NCBI GenBank assembly: GCA_963457665.1
Contig: OY735215.1
Location: 25,958,097-26,022,096, forward strand
Direction: 5' to 3'
DNA from: Thysanoteuthis rhombus
Lineage: Eukaryota; Mollusca; Cephalopoda; Oegopsida; Thysanoteuthidae
DNA length: 64,000 nucleotides
The position numbers and the translations under genes were made by a program. Numbering within the stretch: position 1 is the stretch's first letter; each line of letters opens with the position of its first letter. Of this stretch, positions 1-12,420 are shown piece after piece. A model generated the notes under the pieces. The model saw nothing but the letters and a program-made list of their open reading frames with translations. It did not search any database and had not been told where the DNA came from.

Positions 1-67
1 TTGCTGATATGAAATTTCATTTTAATAGGTCTGGTTAGTCACTCAACAGAAACTGTCAAGTAACCAA

Positions 68-480
68 TGTCTTTTGGCACCATGGGGGAGATCATTTGGA
101 AAATTGGAAAAAGGGGTAATCAACAAATAAGTTACTTCCTCCACCTTTTGTTGGATCATAAAGAAGTCCAAATTTTGGAAGAACAAGTATGAATGCTGCC
201 AGATACAAAACTAAATGGCCAATTCAGCATAAATTTACATTGTAAATTGAACTATTAAAACCTTATTTTAGAGGAAAATACTCACCCCCCCTAAAAAAAA
301 ACTGTTCTTCCTAGACATACTAAGGGGTGAATGTTCAGATTTTCAGCCCTCAAGCTCTTTTGTTACAGTCTGTACACAAGGCACATAGATAAATTGATAG
401 CCAGCCAAAAATCACTTTAAAGGAATTGCTTCCTATGGAGAAACCTATGTTGACAGTTAGGGAAATATTTTTTCAATATC
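68..480 (+). repeat. Dispersed repeat B, copy 1
   Basis: This stretch aligns by eye, in the same orientation, with about 50118-50450 in PIGU intron 7. Shared landmarks in order are a 'cttttggca' start, 'atca(a/t)ttggaaaa', 'gttactt/attactt', 'tgaatgc(t/a)gcca', 'attgaac', 'ctagacat' and 'aaac(c/t)tatgttg(a/g)cagtt'. There is no coding signature in either copy. The small open frames inside are not conserved between copies. It is an old interspersed repeat of unknown class. Confidence 0.6.
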
Positions 481-1275
481 AACATTGTTCAAAGACAAGC
501 AAAGCAGATGGAAAAGAAATCATAATTCAACCATCAAAATTTCATCAGGAAATCTTCCCAACATGCAACTTGTTCTTAAATCTCTTAATATATCACAAGT
601 TCATTTTTTCCCCTTTTCTCAATGGGCACAGGGTTTCCAAACTGCCCCCTGAAGTATAATGTCTTGTTCCAGGGGACCTTATCCCCAAGGCTTCATCTCA
701 TTGCACTGAGTGGTAGAATAAGGGTAAATCCTGGATGCCCAAGATGAGCCGAAATGCAAAGCTCAAGTGAGTAGGACAATTTTTGTCTTTACCCACACAT
801 ATATGACTGTTCCCCTTAACTAGACCTTGTGTCACATTTTGCCTTTGCGGGGAGACTAATAAATACTTAATTCTTACTACTTTTGTTAATAATATACTTT
901 GAGAGTTTCGTCCCTAAGTATTCATACCCCCAGGTTTCACACCAGATTTTTCTGTCAAAAAAATTTTAAACACATGTACTTTTTATAATGGCAAATATCC
1001 AGGGCTCTCTTATCACTCAACAAATCCTGGTGACTATTTCAGTACCTCTGCAAATTCCCATCTAATGTAAGCGAAAATAAAACAGTTAACTTATGCATCT
1101 ATTTATTTAAACACATCTACAAAAAGCTTAAGCATTATATTTATAACTATTCTGTCCGTAACATTCGTGTTAATTTGAGATCACTCACAATCAACCCCTC
1201 CCCCAAGTTTTATATTGAAAATTGCAAAATATCATGTTTAATCATCAAATGTTCAGTTTCTTAATAGCAGAAAAT
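481..1275. other. Unannotated AT-rich sequence
   Basis: I see no coding region, RNA gene or clear repeat here. Short poly-A/T runs only. Confidence 0.5.
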
Positions 1276-1450
1276 GACAACGTAAATAGAATGAACAATT
1301 AAAGAACATGGGGATGCAGCAGGAATCGAACCTGTAACTGATAGGGTAGCTGCTTCAACATAGCATAGCTCTTACCAATGAGCTGAATAGCCAGCATTAA
1401 TACAAAGGCCCAAATGATTTTCTTTGATTGTTTATTCTATTCGTATTGTC
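1276..1450 (-). mobile_element. tRNA-like SINE/MITE unit, copy 1, with flanking inverted repeats
   Basis: Read on the minus strand, about 1310-1395 looks like a tRNA-derived module. It has an A-box-like stretch (ttcagctcattggtaagagc) followed by a B-box-like stretch (caggttcgattcctgc) at roughly tRNA spacing. The module is flanked by an imperfect inverted repeat: gacaacgtaaatagaatgaa at about 1276 and, on the right at about 1425-1449, the reverse complement of a close variant (about 19 of 24 positions match). Related copies lie at 1659-1780 and 59816-60060. It is not a functional tRNA gene, because it is repeated and diverged. It is most likely a SINE or a small TIR element carrying a tRNA-like core. 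Confidence 0.7.
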
Positions 1451-1565
1451 TAGGCCAAGTAATACATTAACCATGTAATGACGGGAGATCATTTCAAATC
1501 AGAGTTTCTATATAATACAACGCGATTTATAATCATTCTGTCGAATCATATATCCATTTTTTAAT
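1421..1565 (+). repeat. Dispersed repeat T, copy 1 (tail of the tRNA-like unit)
   Basis: Starts 'gtttattctattcg' and runs through 'taatgac(g/a)gga', 'atcatttcaa' and 'attctgtc'. The same series of landmarks recurs at 8149-8300 in the same orientation. It directly follows the tRNA-like module here, so it may be the 3' body of the same element family. Confidence 0.6.
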
Positions 1566-1658
1566 ATATATATATGAATTATAAATTGCATTATATTATT
1601 TAGAAACTTATTTGAGAGGATCTTCTGCCGTTACACGGTTGGTATACCACTCATCCTA

Positions 1659-1780
1659 GACAACGTAAATAGAATGAACAATTGAAGAAGATAGGGCTGC
1701 TGCAGGAATTGAACCTACCACCGATAGGGCAACCGCTTCAACTTAATGATGCTCTTACTATTGAGCCAGTTGGTATTGAG
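1659..1780 (-). mobile_element. tRNA-like SINE/MITE unit, copy 2
   Basis: This copy has the same left end (gacaacgtaaatagaatgaa) and the same minus-strand tRNA-like core as the unit at 1276. The A-box region is intact enough to align; the B-box region reads gttcaattcctgc on the minus strand. It lies about 380 bp from copy 1 in the same orientation. Confidence 0.65.
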
Positions 1781-2380
1781 ACGCGATAAGGGTTATGCTA
1801 CTCTATCTCCATATGTTTATACTAAGCATTACAAACTTCCCATCTAGTTTCTACACCTATATTTCTCAATGATACAGCCTTTAAAACCAATCCCAACTCA
1901 TTTCTCAAACTGGTGACGCCAAGTAGAACATCATATTACTTGACAAACCGTAGACCACATTCTAGAGTGAAAACTAAATAATGTTCTATGTTTTAGCCAA
2001 GAAATCAAAGATAAGAGAGAGACACCAAGCAGTAGTGGGCCTACAGTTGGTGTTACTTAAGACAGTAACTCATGGTGTTATACCCCTCCCCCATTCCAGA
2101 ACTTGCTCTCTTTCCACATATCAAGAATTTTGGTGATCTTTTTGTTCTAATGCTCTTCATTATCTATTTGATTCTTCTGTATTATTGAATGTGATGGAAT
2201 AAGCCTATATTTACAAACAATTTTATTCATCTTCAATTTTCAATTTTTCAGTCCTGATCTTGTGAAATAACATAAGGAAAATAAATATAGGAACCATGAA
2301 AATGTTTTTATTCAGAAAAAAACAGTTTTTATTTTGGAAAAGGAACAAAAAAAATCATAATAAAACTGGAAGCATTCAGA
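1781..2380. other. Unannotated sequence
   Basis: No gene or clear repeat seen. An AT-rich stretch leads into the repeat A array. Confidence 0.4.
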
Positions 2381-2870
2381 GCACATACCTCTGCCAAGGT
2401 CATTGTCGGGGAAATAATTATTCATGGATCCACCCAAAAATTTAATAACTCCTTTTGTGTCCTATTGTCCACTCTTCCACAAAATTACATTGAAATTCAT
2501 GGAGAACTTTTGGAGATATCAGGTGGACAGTCATGAGCATATTCGAAATTGTATGAAAATTTTTCAAATTCCTGCATCCGCTCCAAAATGATACAAATTT
2601 TTCCTTACCTCATTGGCCACCCTCCCACAAAATTTCAATCATAGTCCAATTGCTAAACTGAAACAGACTTTAAAAGATTGATATTCATTGAGAACTTTTG
2701 CTGATATTGTGTGTAGTGGCATACAACTACGCTACAAACGGAGAAAGGTCCTGATCCAGCCCAAAATCCAATCACTTCTTTCGTAGCCCTTTTCCCACCT
2801 CTCCACAAAATTTTATTGAAATTCATAGAGAACTTTCGGAGATATAGTGTGGACAGATACAGACACAACT
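2381..2870 (-). repeat. Repeat A array (about three degenerate units)
   Basis: On the minus strand each unit runs roughly as: 'atatctcc(a/g)aaagttctc', 'atgaatttcaat', 'aaattttgtgg(a/g)agagtgg', 'gggctac', 'gaagaa(g/c)tgatt', then 'ggatcca', a gap, and 'ccttggcagaggtatgtgct' as an end block. At least three units stand head to tail here with substantial divergence. The same family recurs at 4190, 8060, 11880, 29810, 31430 and 60450. There is no coding content, and open frames inside are not conserved. The class is unknown to me. Confidence 0.75.
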
Positions 2871-4189
2871 TTATACATTTAAAAATAAATAAGTAATAAA
2901 GAAAAAGAAAAAAAAAGAAAGAGTATCTTGCCATGACCAGGATTCGAAACAGACTAACCACGAACAAAACATGGGGTCCCAACTGCTAGACAGTCTCAGT
3001 TAATAGTAAACGCTTTCTAAAGACCAGAAAATATGATAGTTTGTAAACTGAATTTAATTAACGCATTTTACATCCATGTAAGCAAAGATAACTTGCTCCA
3101 GGAAAAACACTGTAAAGACTAATATAATTCCCCAACTACTAAAAACCATCACATTTGCAGCATATGTAATAAAAACTAAAAATAATGGGTAATCGATGGG
3201 CAAAATCCACACATTTCCATCTTCGTCAGTTTCCAAGTTATTAAACCTCAAAAAGTAAGATGAACAGGCTGAGTCATTATTGAAAATCTAAATGAATCTT
3301 TGAAACATAATCAAAAGATAAAAACCACAAAATGTGGGGCAGTTTTGTGACCAATATATTTGATAAGAGAGACCTCACCAATGGTTTGATTTAATTTATT
3401 GTATGTACAACTTTAGATTGCGGGTTAGTAAGCTAGCCTCATAAGGGAGTCTTATCTTCAGTAGGTGCTCAACTATTCTAGTATCATTCCAGACTGAGCT
3501 AAATTTAGTAAATATCTACTCTAACATTTAATTGCCTCTAACAGCGGTGAACATTATTTTGGTATCAACAAATCCGGGGTTTATTCTCTTTATAATTTCT
3601 TTGGAGGATGTGTTACTGCATGATAGCATTATGAGTGTGTCTATTTTTTTTCACCTTTCTCACCAATATTTTGATGATCGTCATGAAATCTTATATTGGC
3701 AATATCTCTAAAACTAATTTATCTATTAGTGATGATTCTAGTGTCTATACCCACAATTTCTGTTCAGCAATCAAATAGAAGAAATCTTGAGCAATCTAGA
3801 CAATTACTTTCCATGTATAAGATTCAACTTTGAAAATTGAATATGGCTGCCAAAATAAGACTTAACGTAATTACTATGTTCATTTTGTTGTTATTCATTG
3901 TCAACATCTCTTAAACTGTGTCACATTTTAATCAACTGGAAATAGGGTTTTATTTAACTATTCATAAAGGCCTAGAATTTACAAGTGACACAGTAGGATA
4001 TTTACCTAACATTCAGGCAGCAGCAAATGAAATGGCTACAGCCACGAGATTCTGAAGAGAAGTAAAAGCATCATTAGTCTATCGGAAAGTGGAAGTTATC
4101 ATTTTCTTTTTGGTAGAAACTTGGCAACTAAATTAAATCATACCTAAAAACCATTCAGATTAGGGAAAAAAATTGTTGTCAGTTTTCCT
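2871..4189. other. Unannotated sequence
   Basis: Holds an A-rich tract near 2880-2925 and otherwise unremarkable AT-rich DNA. A 65-codon minus-strand frame at 3054-3251 has no recognisable domain and no splice context. Confidence 0.4.
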
Positions 4190-4515
4190 ATGAGCTTTGA
4201 GGTAGGCTATTTTGAAATTCGAGAAGGCGAATGGACAACTTATAATCAATACAAGTCATTGTGTATGGATTCGTCCCAAAATCACTTCTTTCCTGACCTA
4301 TTGTCAACCTTTCGACAAAATCCAATTGAAAGCATTTGGAGATATGATGAGAACAGACAGGAACAAATACAGAAATGTAGGGAGAAAAAAAATGCAAAAA
4401 AATCTCTAACAGAAAAAATTCCTGGATCCACACCCATATTTGATCACCCCTTCCATACAATATGCTTTATTCTTCCACAAGTTTTCATTGAAATTTTATA
4501 AAGGAAGTGGGTGGC
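4190..4515 (-). repeat. Repeat A fragment
   Basis: Contains 'ggatccacacccatatttgatc', 'cttccacaa', 'ttttcattgaaattt' and 'ggagatatgatgagaacag', the minus-strand landmarks of repeat A. The overlapping open frames on both strands here come from the repeat, not from a gene. Confidence 0.6.
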
Positions 4516-6231
4516 CTTTCTTAGCTTATTAGTAGGAGAGATGTCAATCAGTGAGTGGTCTTTGTCAAGCCTGATAATAGATATACAGACATCATTTAGC
4601 TGCCATTGCTTGAGCAGGTGGAAAGTAGATTACACATATACTCACGCATCCTCTTCTTTTCCGTACCATTGTAGGGTATCAGTAAACAGACCAAGCTCAA
4701 AATGACTGATAATGAAATTGCATAGGGAGAATTGGAGTCATGACTTTTTGCAAGGGCTATAGAGCAAAAATCATATAAGCAGTCACATCCAGAATTCAAA
4801 CTAGGTCTGCCAGTTCTGTTTTCTGAAATTGTTAACCATCACTCAAATTTTCACTTTCAGGTGAAGGGAGATTCTTTATATCATTTTAGGATGGTGAATT
4901 AAATAATCATTCAAAAGTCAAAGTTTATCGCACTAAACAGCCAAGATGTGTGTCCCCAACTAATGGTCAATGTTAAGAAAGAGACAGACAGACATAAAGA
5001 AAAGAGTCACAGAAAAGATACAGGGATAAAAAAAAAAATTCTTATCAAATATAAAACTTTAACACAGCTGAATCCTACACAATTGTTATCATCAATACAA
5101 AAACAAACCTCAAAGTTAGAGTTTTGATGTGCTTGTTCAATCTCATTGTTTTTTAAACAGTTAACAGGAATTCTCTCCTTTGCACTTTGAGGCATATATA
5201 GAAAGAAGAAGGAAATGAGAGGTGATGGGAGTGTTTCACTACGTCAGCTTGTGGTGGTACTACATATGTTCATGCATCTAAAAAGCATCACCAATCAAAC
5301 TTATCATTAGGCAATCAATTAAAATAGCAATCACACTATTTCAATTAATCAGAACACTGAAACCTCACTCTTAAACAACATAAAAGTGAGGTCAATGTTT
5401 TGAGATTATGTCTACATAAGATTTTAGTCCATATTTCTCTGAAAAGGGAATAAAAATTGGTATTGAATTTACTTTTTATTCTTCAAATCGATGGACCATG
5501 AGATGCCCATACTGTTTCGTTAATTAAACAAGAGTCAGCCAATCCAGCACTTGAGACAAAAATTATAACTTCTCAATTGTCAACCCAGTGTTCAATCACT
5601 TTTCAAACTAACAAATTCCAAAACTGGAAGGAATTTGGCAAGATTTCTAATCTTACTAGGCTAATCAGATCCTGTTATAGAGGAAAGTCAGTGAGATGAT
5701 AACCAACGCTAATGACCTGTGCATATTTTCAGAGTAAGCAATTAACCTCAAGTGCAAGTAACTATCTGAACTGAGCCTGGAGGTGACAGAGACGTACATG
5801 CTAAGTTATCAGGAATAGCTTAGTACTGAACAAGATGAATGAAGAAGTGGTTACTACACAAAAAAATGCAAAATTAGAAGGGAATTTAAATATCAACCAA
5901 AAGATGATTGATTAACAGTAATAAAATGAAAGCAATTAATTTGTTTTAATCAGAATTATCACACACCATCTTAAATTACCGCATGATATATGCAAGAAGG
6001 ATATGTGCCTCATTTGTTAAACAGCAATGTTCTCAAATATCAAGTTTTGACTAGTTTCTCTTCCATCTCATTTCTATTGCTTCTTATCACAATTCATATT
6101 TTGTTGCAGCAATACAGTCTTTTTTTTTTTATAAGATAAGATAGTCAATCAATTTTATTAAACATGATACCGAGAGAGATCTGGGAAGAATAGAGGGTAT
6201 GTTTATAGGTTAAATTTGATCTTCAGCCAAC
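4516..6231. other. Unannotated AT-rich sequence
   Basis: No coding region, RNA gene or structured repeat that I can support. Confidence 0.4.
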
Positions 6232-6335
6232 CACGGAGTTCTCATAGCTCTGTTGGTAAGAGCTGCTGGTATGGTTGACCAGGTTTCTTTAAGGCGAAAA
6301 GGACAGGAGTTCATTGCGAGTTTATCCTTTATTCC
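6232..6335 (+). mobile_element. tRNA-like SINE head
   Basis: An A-box-like block (catagctctgttggtaagag) is followed about 50 bp later by a weak B-box-like block (caggagttcattgcgag). This is a degenerate tRNA-derived Pol III promoter, typical of a SINE head. The downstream body is not delimited. Confidence 0.45.
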
Positions 6336-7194
6336 CAATCTGCACCATTTCCTCACTGCCATAGATTGACACCCTGAGTGAAATTGCAAAAAAAAAGTCA
6401 GCTAAAAAATTAGACGAAAGAAAGTACCAGTCAAAACAATAATGATTCTAAATAGTCATCATACATTGTATAATCATTGAATAAGCACTGCAGATCAGGA
6501 ATTTTTTTTTTAAGCCTTGTAATTATTTTTACTTACTAGTGTATGTATATCATTTTTTTTTACTTATTTCTTTCATCATAATTCTAGTTGCCTTACAACA
6601 CAGACTGTCAGTCTATGGCAGAGAGTGAACACCCCAAATCCGAAATAAGCTCTTTGCATGACCCAAACCAGCATCCGTATTACCTCAAGAAGCCTACCTA
6701 TGTATAATCACTACTCTATTGAATGAAGTACCAGATTTCTTACAACAATCCATCATAAACAAGGACTAAAATTTTCATCATTCCATATAAAGACCGGTTA
6801 CTACTTACACTGAAACATCATGTTACAAACAACAATGTATTTTAGTCCAGATTAAATATTGGTTTTATGGAAGGGCCTGGCCTTTGCATATTTTCAGCAG
6901 GGTGATCTGCTTTTTCCTGAAACTACATCAAATTGCTTCCAAGTGCGCCTCACTCATAGTAAGTAGAAATTGACCAAGGAGAGATTTCATTCAGTCGCCA
7001 CTCAAATCAGCCGGAAGGCTTTTCACTTCGAGGTTGATGACTGATGATATAGCCAAAATAACAAGTTCCGGAACTCCAACTATCTCCATTTATTAGAGCT
7101 TTTGGCAGTTGGTTGAATAAATCCAGACTTTTTTTATCTATTAACTAACACTGCCACTAGCCCTCAGTTTGGTTCCAGTAGCAAGTAGGTTTTA
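6336..7194. other. Unannotated sequence
   Basis: No supported feature. Several short poly-A/T runs. Confidence 0.4.
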
Positions 7195-7420
7195 CTAAGT
7201 GGAGTTGGCAGCACCGCGCCTAAGATGAATTGCCTTACAGGGCTAAAGGCCTCCAACTGTCTGGCAATTTACCCATAGCTGAGGGGGGAGGGAGAGGTGG
7301 ATTCATGCCTTTCCCAAGAGCATTAGTGTCAAGTAGAGGTGAACATAAGTAGCCTAGGCAAAAACTCAAATTCGCCAATACCATTTTCCTTCCCTACTAA
7401 CCGCTACCTGACTCAAATTT
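7195..7420 (-). mobile_element. SINE family C, copy 1
   Basis: Aligns with 33190-33382. Shared landmarks are 'ctccaactg', 'atttacccat', 'gtggattcatgc(c/t)tttccca', 'agtgt' and 'gaaca'. The copy at 33 kb retains a minus-strand tRNA-like head, so this is a truncated or more diverged relative whose head is poorly preserved. A plus-strand fragment of the same family is at 19436-19560. Confidence 0.6.
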
Positions 7421-7754
7421 CAGACTTGAATGAAAAAAAATTTAAATACTTAAATTTAAAAAAAAAAATAAATAAATAAAAAGCACTGATGTCTGCATGG
7501 GTTGAGGAAGTGGAATGAATTTGGTACCCTAAGATGTAGTCCATGAAGTGGGAAAGAATTTCACCACAGCTAATCTGAGACATTTGTAAACAATAGTCCA
7601 GTATTTAACACTTTGGGTAAACTAACTTGAGTCAGAGAATTGAAAAGATAAGCTTATCTAGCCAATAGTTGTTTGAGTGAGATGAGCTCAAGCTTTTCCT
7701 TTAAACCTTTCCAGACTCCTGGGGCATATATATCCAGACGTTTTCAACACTACT

Positions 7755-7757
<3 letters not shown>

Positions 7758-7797
<40 letters not shown>
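7758..7797. repeat. (TA)n microsatellite
   Basis: An uninterrupted alternating AT run of 40 bp. Confidence 0.95.
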
Positions 7798-7800
<3 letters not shown>

Positions 7801-8059
7801 TCATAGATCTGGTTCAGATGTCTACTGGACATTTTAATCCAGGTTAGTCTTGAAAGGTTTAATTATCTTCAAGTTAAGGTATTGTTGAAAAGTAACCATT
7901 TTCCCCTAACACTCACACAACCATTTCTTCATATAAAGTACCATAAAAGGCAATCAAAAAGCTGAGAAGATATCCACACCTCCATTATTCGAGGACAGAT
8001 GAAAGAAACATTATTTAGCTCTGCCAATGAAGTTGAAGAGGCATATGTACTTGGCAGTG

Positions 8060-8375
8060 TCTTCACAGCTATCCATACAATATCTCTGAAAGTACTGAAT
8101 GAATGTCAATGCTTTTTCTTTCCATACATTTATGTAGCAGACCCATTTTCTTTGAATGTTTATTCTATTCACGTTATCTAAATTGAGAAATACAGTAACT
8201 ATCTAATGACAGGAAATCATTTCAAGTAAGTTTCTACATAATATAATGCATTTGATAATCCATTCTGTCAGATCACATACGTCCATTTCTCAACACATAC
8301 ACCTATGTACACGGTCATGTCCGTCCAGACAACAACTCCAAAAGTTCTCAATAAATTTCTGAAATTCCATGTATT
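8060..8375 (+). repeat. Repeat A fragments with repeat T, copy 2
   Basis: 8060-8115 carries the plus-strand repeat A landmarks (caatatctctgaaagtactg, then 'aatgaatgtcaatg'). 8149-8300 is the second copy of repeat T ('gtttattctattc...', 'taatgacaggaaatcatttcaa', 'attctgtcag'). 8318-8375 again resembles repeat A ('ccaaaagttctcaataaatt'). The three pieces form a mosaic, probably from nested or tandem insertion. Confidence 0.55.
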
Positions 8376-11300
8376 ATTATTCCTGAGGATTTTTTTTTTC
8401 TTTCAAGATTGAATGTGAGTGTGAGGGGATCAATCAACTAACTTATACCCAAATACCATGAGGATTTGCAATGTTTTGATAAATGTAATTTAGTTCTGAA
8501 CTCCTGTAATTTAATCAGATGGCTGAAGATCATATCAGCAGAAAATGATTAAAAAAAAAAACAACAAAACGATGAAGATATTGGCATTAAAAAAATGTAT
8601 GGAATAATAAAAGTACATAACCACAAAATTCAGACAATATGAATAACTATCAATTCTATTAACTACTTGGAAGGTATATTTGGAAGCTACAGTGCACTCC
8701 CTCAGCACAAAAATAGGGTGACATGTTACATGCCAGAAAACATTACTAAACTTCCAGAGATAATAGCCTGGGTATATAAGAATAATATTTTCAATGGTAC
8801 CAACTAAAATCAATTATTTTATGGCCATAGTGATCATTTCCTAAGTTGGCCGCCATTATGTATGCTTGAAAAGAGAAAAACAAATTACTTACCAACTCAA
8901 ATTTAATACTAAAATAAATGCGAACCCTAGCGGTCATTTCATTATCACATTTTACTACCTAGTATCAACTAAAAATGAGATTTTGTATACTTTAAATTGT
9001 ATTTGAAGAAGCAATTTTTACTTTAAATGCTTGTACTGATTATAAACATCTCTCTTACCTTTCCAACAAAATCAGGAAAAAAATTGATATTTTTAACAAT
9101 TCAAATATGTTTTTAAACAAGGGTGTTGGATATTTTTTTAAAATTTTATGCACAATTGCTAAAATTTATATAATTATGAATTTAAATAACTTATTATAAA
9201 TCAGATGCAACTGAAGATTTATTTTATATGGATCAGAGGTAGGCTATAAAAATGTTGAGGTGGTGCTGACAAGTATTTCACCAGTGAGCAATAGTTTTCT
9301 GTATTTATACATTTTATGACTTACCAATAGGGAAAAAAACTGATACTTCAAAACCATCCAAGAAAAAAAAAGACAAACTGAAATTATGAAGCCAACATGG
9401 TTGAATTAGGAAAAAGTCAAATTTGAGCAATTTGGGAAAAAATACCAATCTGGCAACCCCAGCTTGAAGTTTGCGAGCCATGGGCCGGACACATTGAAAA
9501 AAATTGCCCCAACTTGAATAAGAGTCCACAAAAATCCCACTTCATAGATTTTTTGAAAAATTCTCAGAACAAGGAAGAATTGAATTCATCAGCCGTACAG
9601 TTAGCAAGAAAGAATTCCTCCCACCAAAACATCTAGAATACTCAACACAAATCTGTAGCACACAAAGGAAATGCAAGATTCATCATACAAAGAAGTTGAT
9701 GTGCACACACTTGTACACAAGGAACAAACATACACTTCACTCCAGACACAAAAACATCAGGATATGAACATCAGACACAGATATCCTGGTTCTTCTTATT
9801 GGACACTTCTATGACTTCAATGTCGCACTTCCTGAGATGGACATAATGGTTGATTTTTTTTTACTGGAAAGGATATTAAAAGGCATGATGTGGGAGGAAT
9901 CTTCACAAGATCTGTGGGAATCAAATCCATAGTGCTTGTGTCTCCCAGAGATTCACTGGGACTGGGACTAACACAACATCAGTAGTCAGAAGAAAAAGAG
10001 AGAAGCAATTCTATTCATAACAGAAAACCCTTTCTATCTGCTTACTCCTGAGGTTGTCCACTTCAAAACTCTTAAGCATTACACAGTTTTATTGTATGAC
10101 AGTAGGGCGGCAGATACAGAAAGTTTTGATGATGTATGATTATCATTTGAACATCTAGCAGTAACACAGGCGAGTTACTCTTGAAATTTGATTTTCAAAT
10201 GATAGATAATCCTTACCTTGCAAATATGTTTTGGCAATTTGCGAAATGTGTTCCACATAAAAAGATCTCAACTTCATTTTCACAACAACTACCAAACGTG
10301 TAGCATAATATGATATAGTATCATAACACATATACTGATACTGTTTCCTGATATCATTAGAGGCAGTACATATCATTTTTTCTTGTAGGATGCACTCATA
10401 CAGCAATTGAAGTAAAAGGCCTATTCATGTAGCATCTGGACATCATGTATACAGCCATATTTGACTATTTTGTCTCCTAGTGAATGAGGCTGGAGAAATG
10501 ACAAAGGAGACTGGGTAACCGTGTGGATAACAATAGCAGTGCCTGGAATGACTTTCATTCTTACCAAGTGTTCCTGTAAAAGGGTTTGCACTCACTGCTC
10601 CTGCACCAAAGCTGGATTTCAGTGCACAGAATTATGCATTTGCAGATGTGAATTGTAACTTTATCGGACAAGGACTTCATTTATTTGGTTCTGCAAAACA
10701 TGTAATATCCAAGGTGCATTCAATAACCAAACATACAATGACCTTACAGCAACTGAAATATGGGCAACTAATATACAATATGTTATTTTCAAACAGAAGG
10801 GGTTGGTTTACAGGTATAATCATATGATTTTAGTTTTGATTTTCTTATCAACATAGCCTCATTGTATGAGATAATGAGATTAACAGTTTTATAACTCAAG
10901 TACACCATATATGACAGTTGGTAAAACATTTCATTAAATTTATATCGCCTGTAAAAAATTTTCAAATTCTAATAGAACAATCATTTTGCATTTTGTGCAT
11001 CTCAATTCTGCATCTACAAAATAAGATTTATTTGTTTTATACAATGCTCAAGAAAGTGTCGAGGTGGTGAGTGTCGCTTGTCGGAACAAGATTTCGTTCC
11101 TTGGAAATAGAAGGGAGAGGGGCAAAGAGAGAAGGAGAAGGAAAAAAAAGGAAAAATCTGGAAATTTCTTTCTGGTGTTATATTATTTGATATGTGGACT
11201 TTAAATTGGTATATAAAAAATTTTTAGTAAAAAGGTTAGCTGAAAATGAAAAACTCTAACTAATTTTAGCCATTTTCAAAAACAGTTTCAGCTATAGGCT

Positions 11301-11879
11301 TTTCCAAGCGCTTCACAAAATTTTCCAATGAAAAATTTGTACTGGTCGGAACCTTTGAACTTTCCAGAGCCTTAAAACTTACGAGCAATTGGAGGGAGAA
11401 TAATGACTGTCACGTCTTATGGGAGTTGTTAGTAAAAGGGTTATTACATTAAAATGGTCTATATTAAAAATAAGATCATCTTTAAAATTTTCTGGGACGA
11501 ATTACACAATAGATATCAGATTATTTCACGTTTACATGTATTGTAGGATCCTTCTGTCCACCTTGAAAAATGACCACCACTACATCAATATCAATAATTT
11601 TGGTTAGATATATTGAAAAAATTTAATATAATCACCTTAGGTACCATCCCTAAAAGATTTTGTAGAGTTATTTTTGTTAAGAAGGTTTCTAGAACATCTA
11701 CTGTTTCTTAAATCTAACTTTTCATTCAATTTGATTTCCAAGTACCATATCAACCAGCATATGCATCTAAATTAAAGGAAAAAAAAGCAGCAGCCTCACT
11801 AATACTTGGCAAGAAAATTGAGAGCAGATACATTCTCAATTATCCCTCCATTTAAATGAATTCCGATGAAATTTGTTGT
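8376..11879. other. Gene-free AT-rich stretch
   Basis: I inspected both strands. Open frames are short (at most about 92 codons), have no recognisable domain and are rich in F, I, Y and L, as expected of AT-rich non-coding DNA. No RNA gene or clear mobile element found. Confidence 0.4.
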
Positions 11880-12420
11880 AAAGGAGTGACAAAATTTTTG
11901 AGCTAATTCGTACCTCATCTACTTTTCAGTTATCTGTAGATAACACAAGATATTTTCAAACGTTCTGTCTTTCAATATGATATCTCCAACAGTTCTCAAT
12001 GAATTTAAATTTAGATTTCGTGGAAGTGTGGGCAATAGGCTACAAAAGAAGTAGGGAAATTTTTGAGCAGATCCATGTACGGTTATTCCCCCATATCCTA
12101 GTTAACAGTCGGCAACCATAATATATCTGTCCACATGATATCTCCAAAAGTTCTCAATGAATTTCAATGAAATTTTGTTTGGGAGTGGGCAATAGGATAT
12201 GAAAGAACTCGTGAAATTTTGGAATGGATCCATACACAATTATTTATTTCCTACTCAACTATCCACTCCACACAATTGCTCCAAAGGTTCTCTGTCTGTC
12301 CCCACAATATCTTCAAAGGTTCTCAATAAATTTCAATCAAATTCTGTTGAAGGGAGGACAATAGGCCTCAGAAGAAATGGATCCATCAACATCTAAAAAG
12401 ATTTTTCTGTCAAAGTCACC
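11880..12420 (+). repeat. Repeat A array, plus orientation, about four units
   Basis: Successive units carry 'atatctccaa(a/c)agttctcaat', 'gaattt(c/a)aat', 'aaattttgt', 'gggcaatagg', 'gaag(a/t)a' and 'ggatccat'. The unit period is roughly 140-180 bp and variable. This is the clearest plus-strand array of the family in the window. Confidence 0.75.

Noticed and set aside
1310..1395. Possible true tRNA gene on the minus strand.
   Set aside because: The A- and B-box regions are present, but the sequence recurs in diverged copies, has no convincing cloverleaf with a paired acceptor stem, and is better explained as a SINE-like element.
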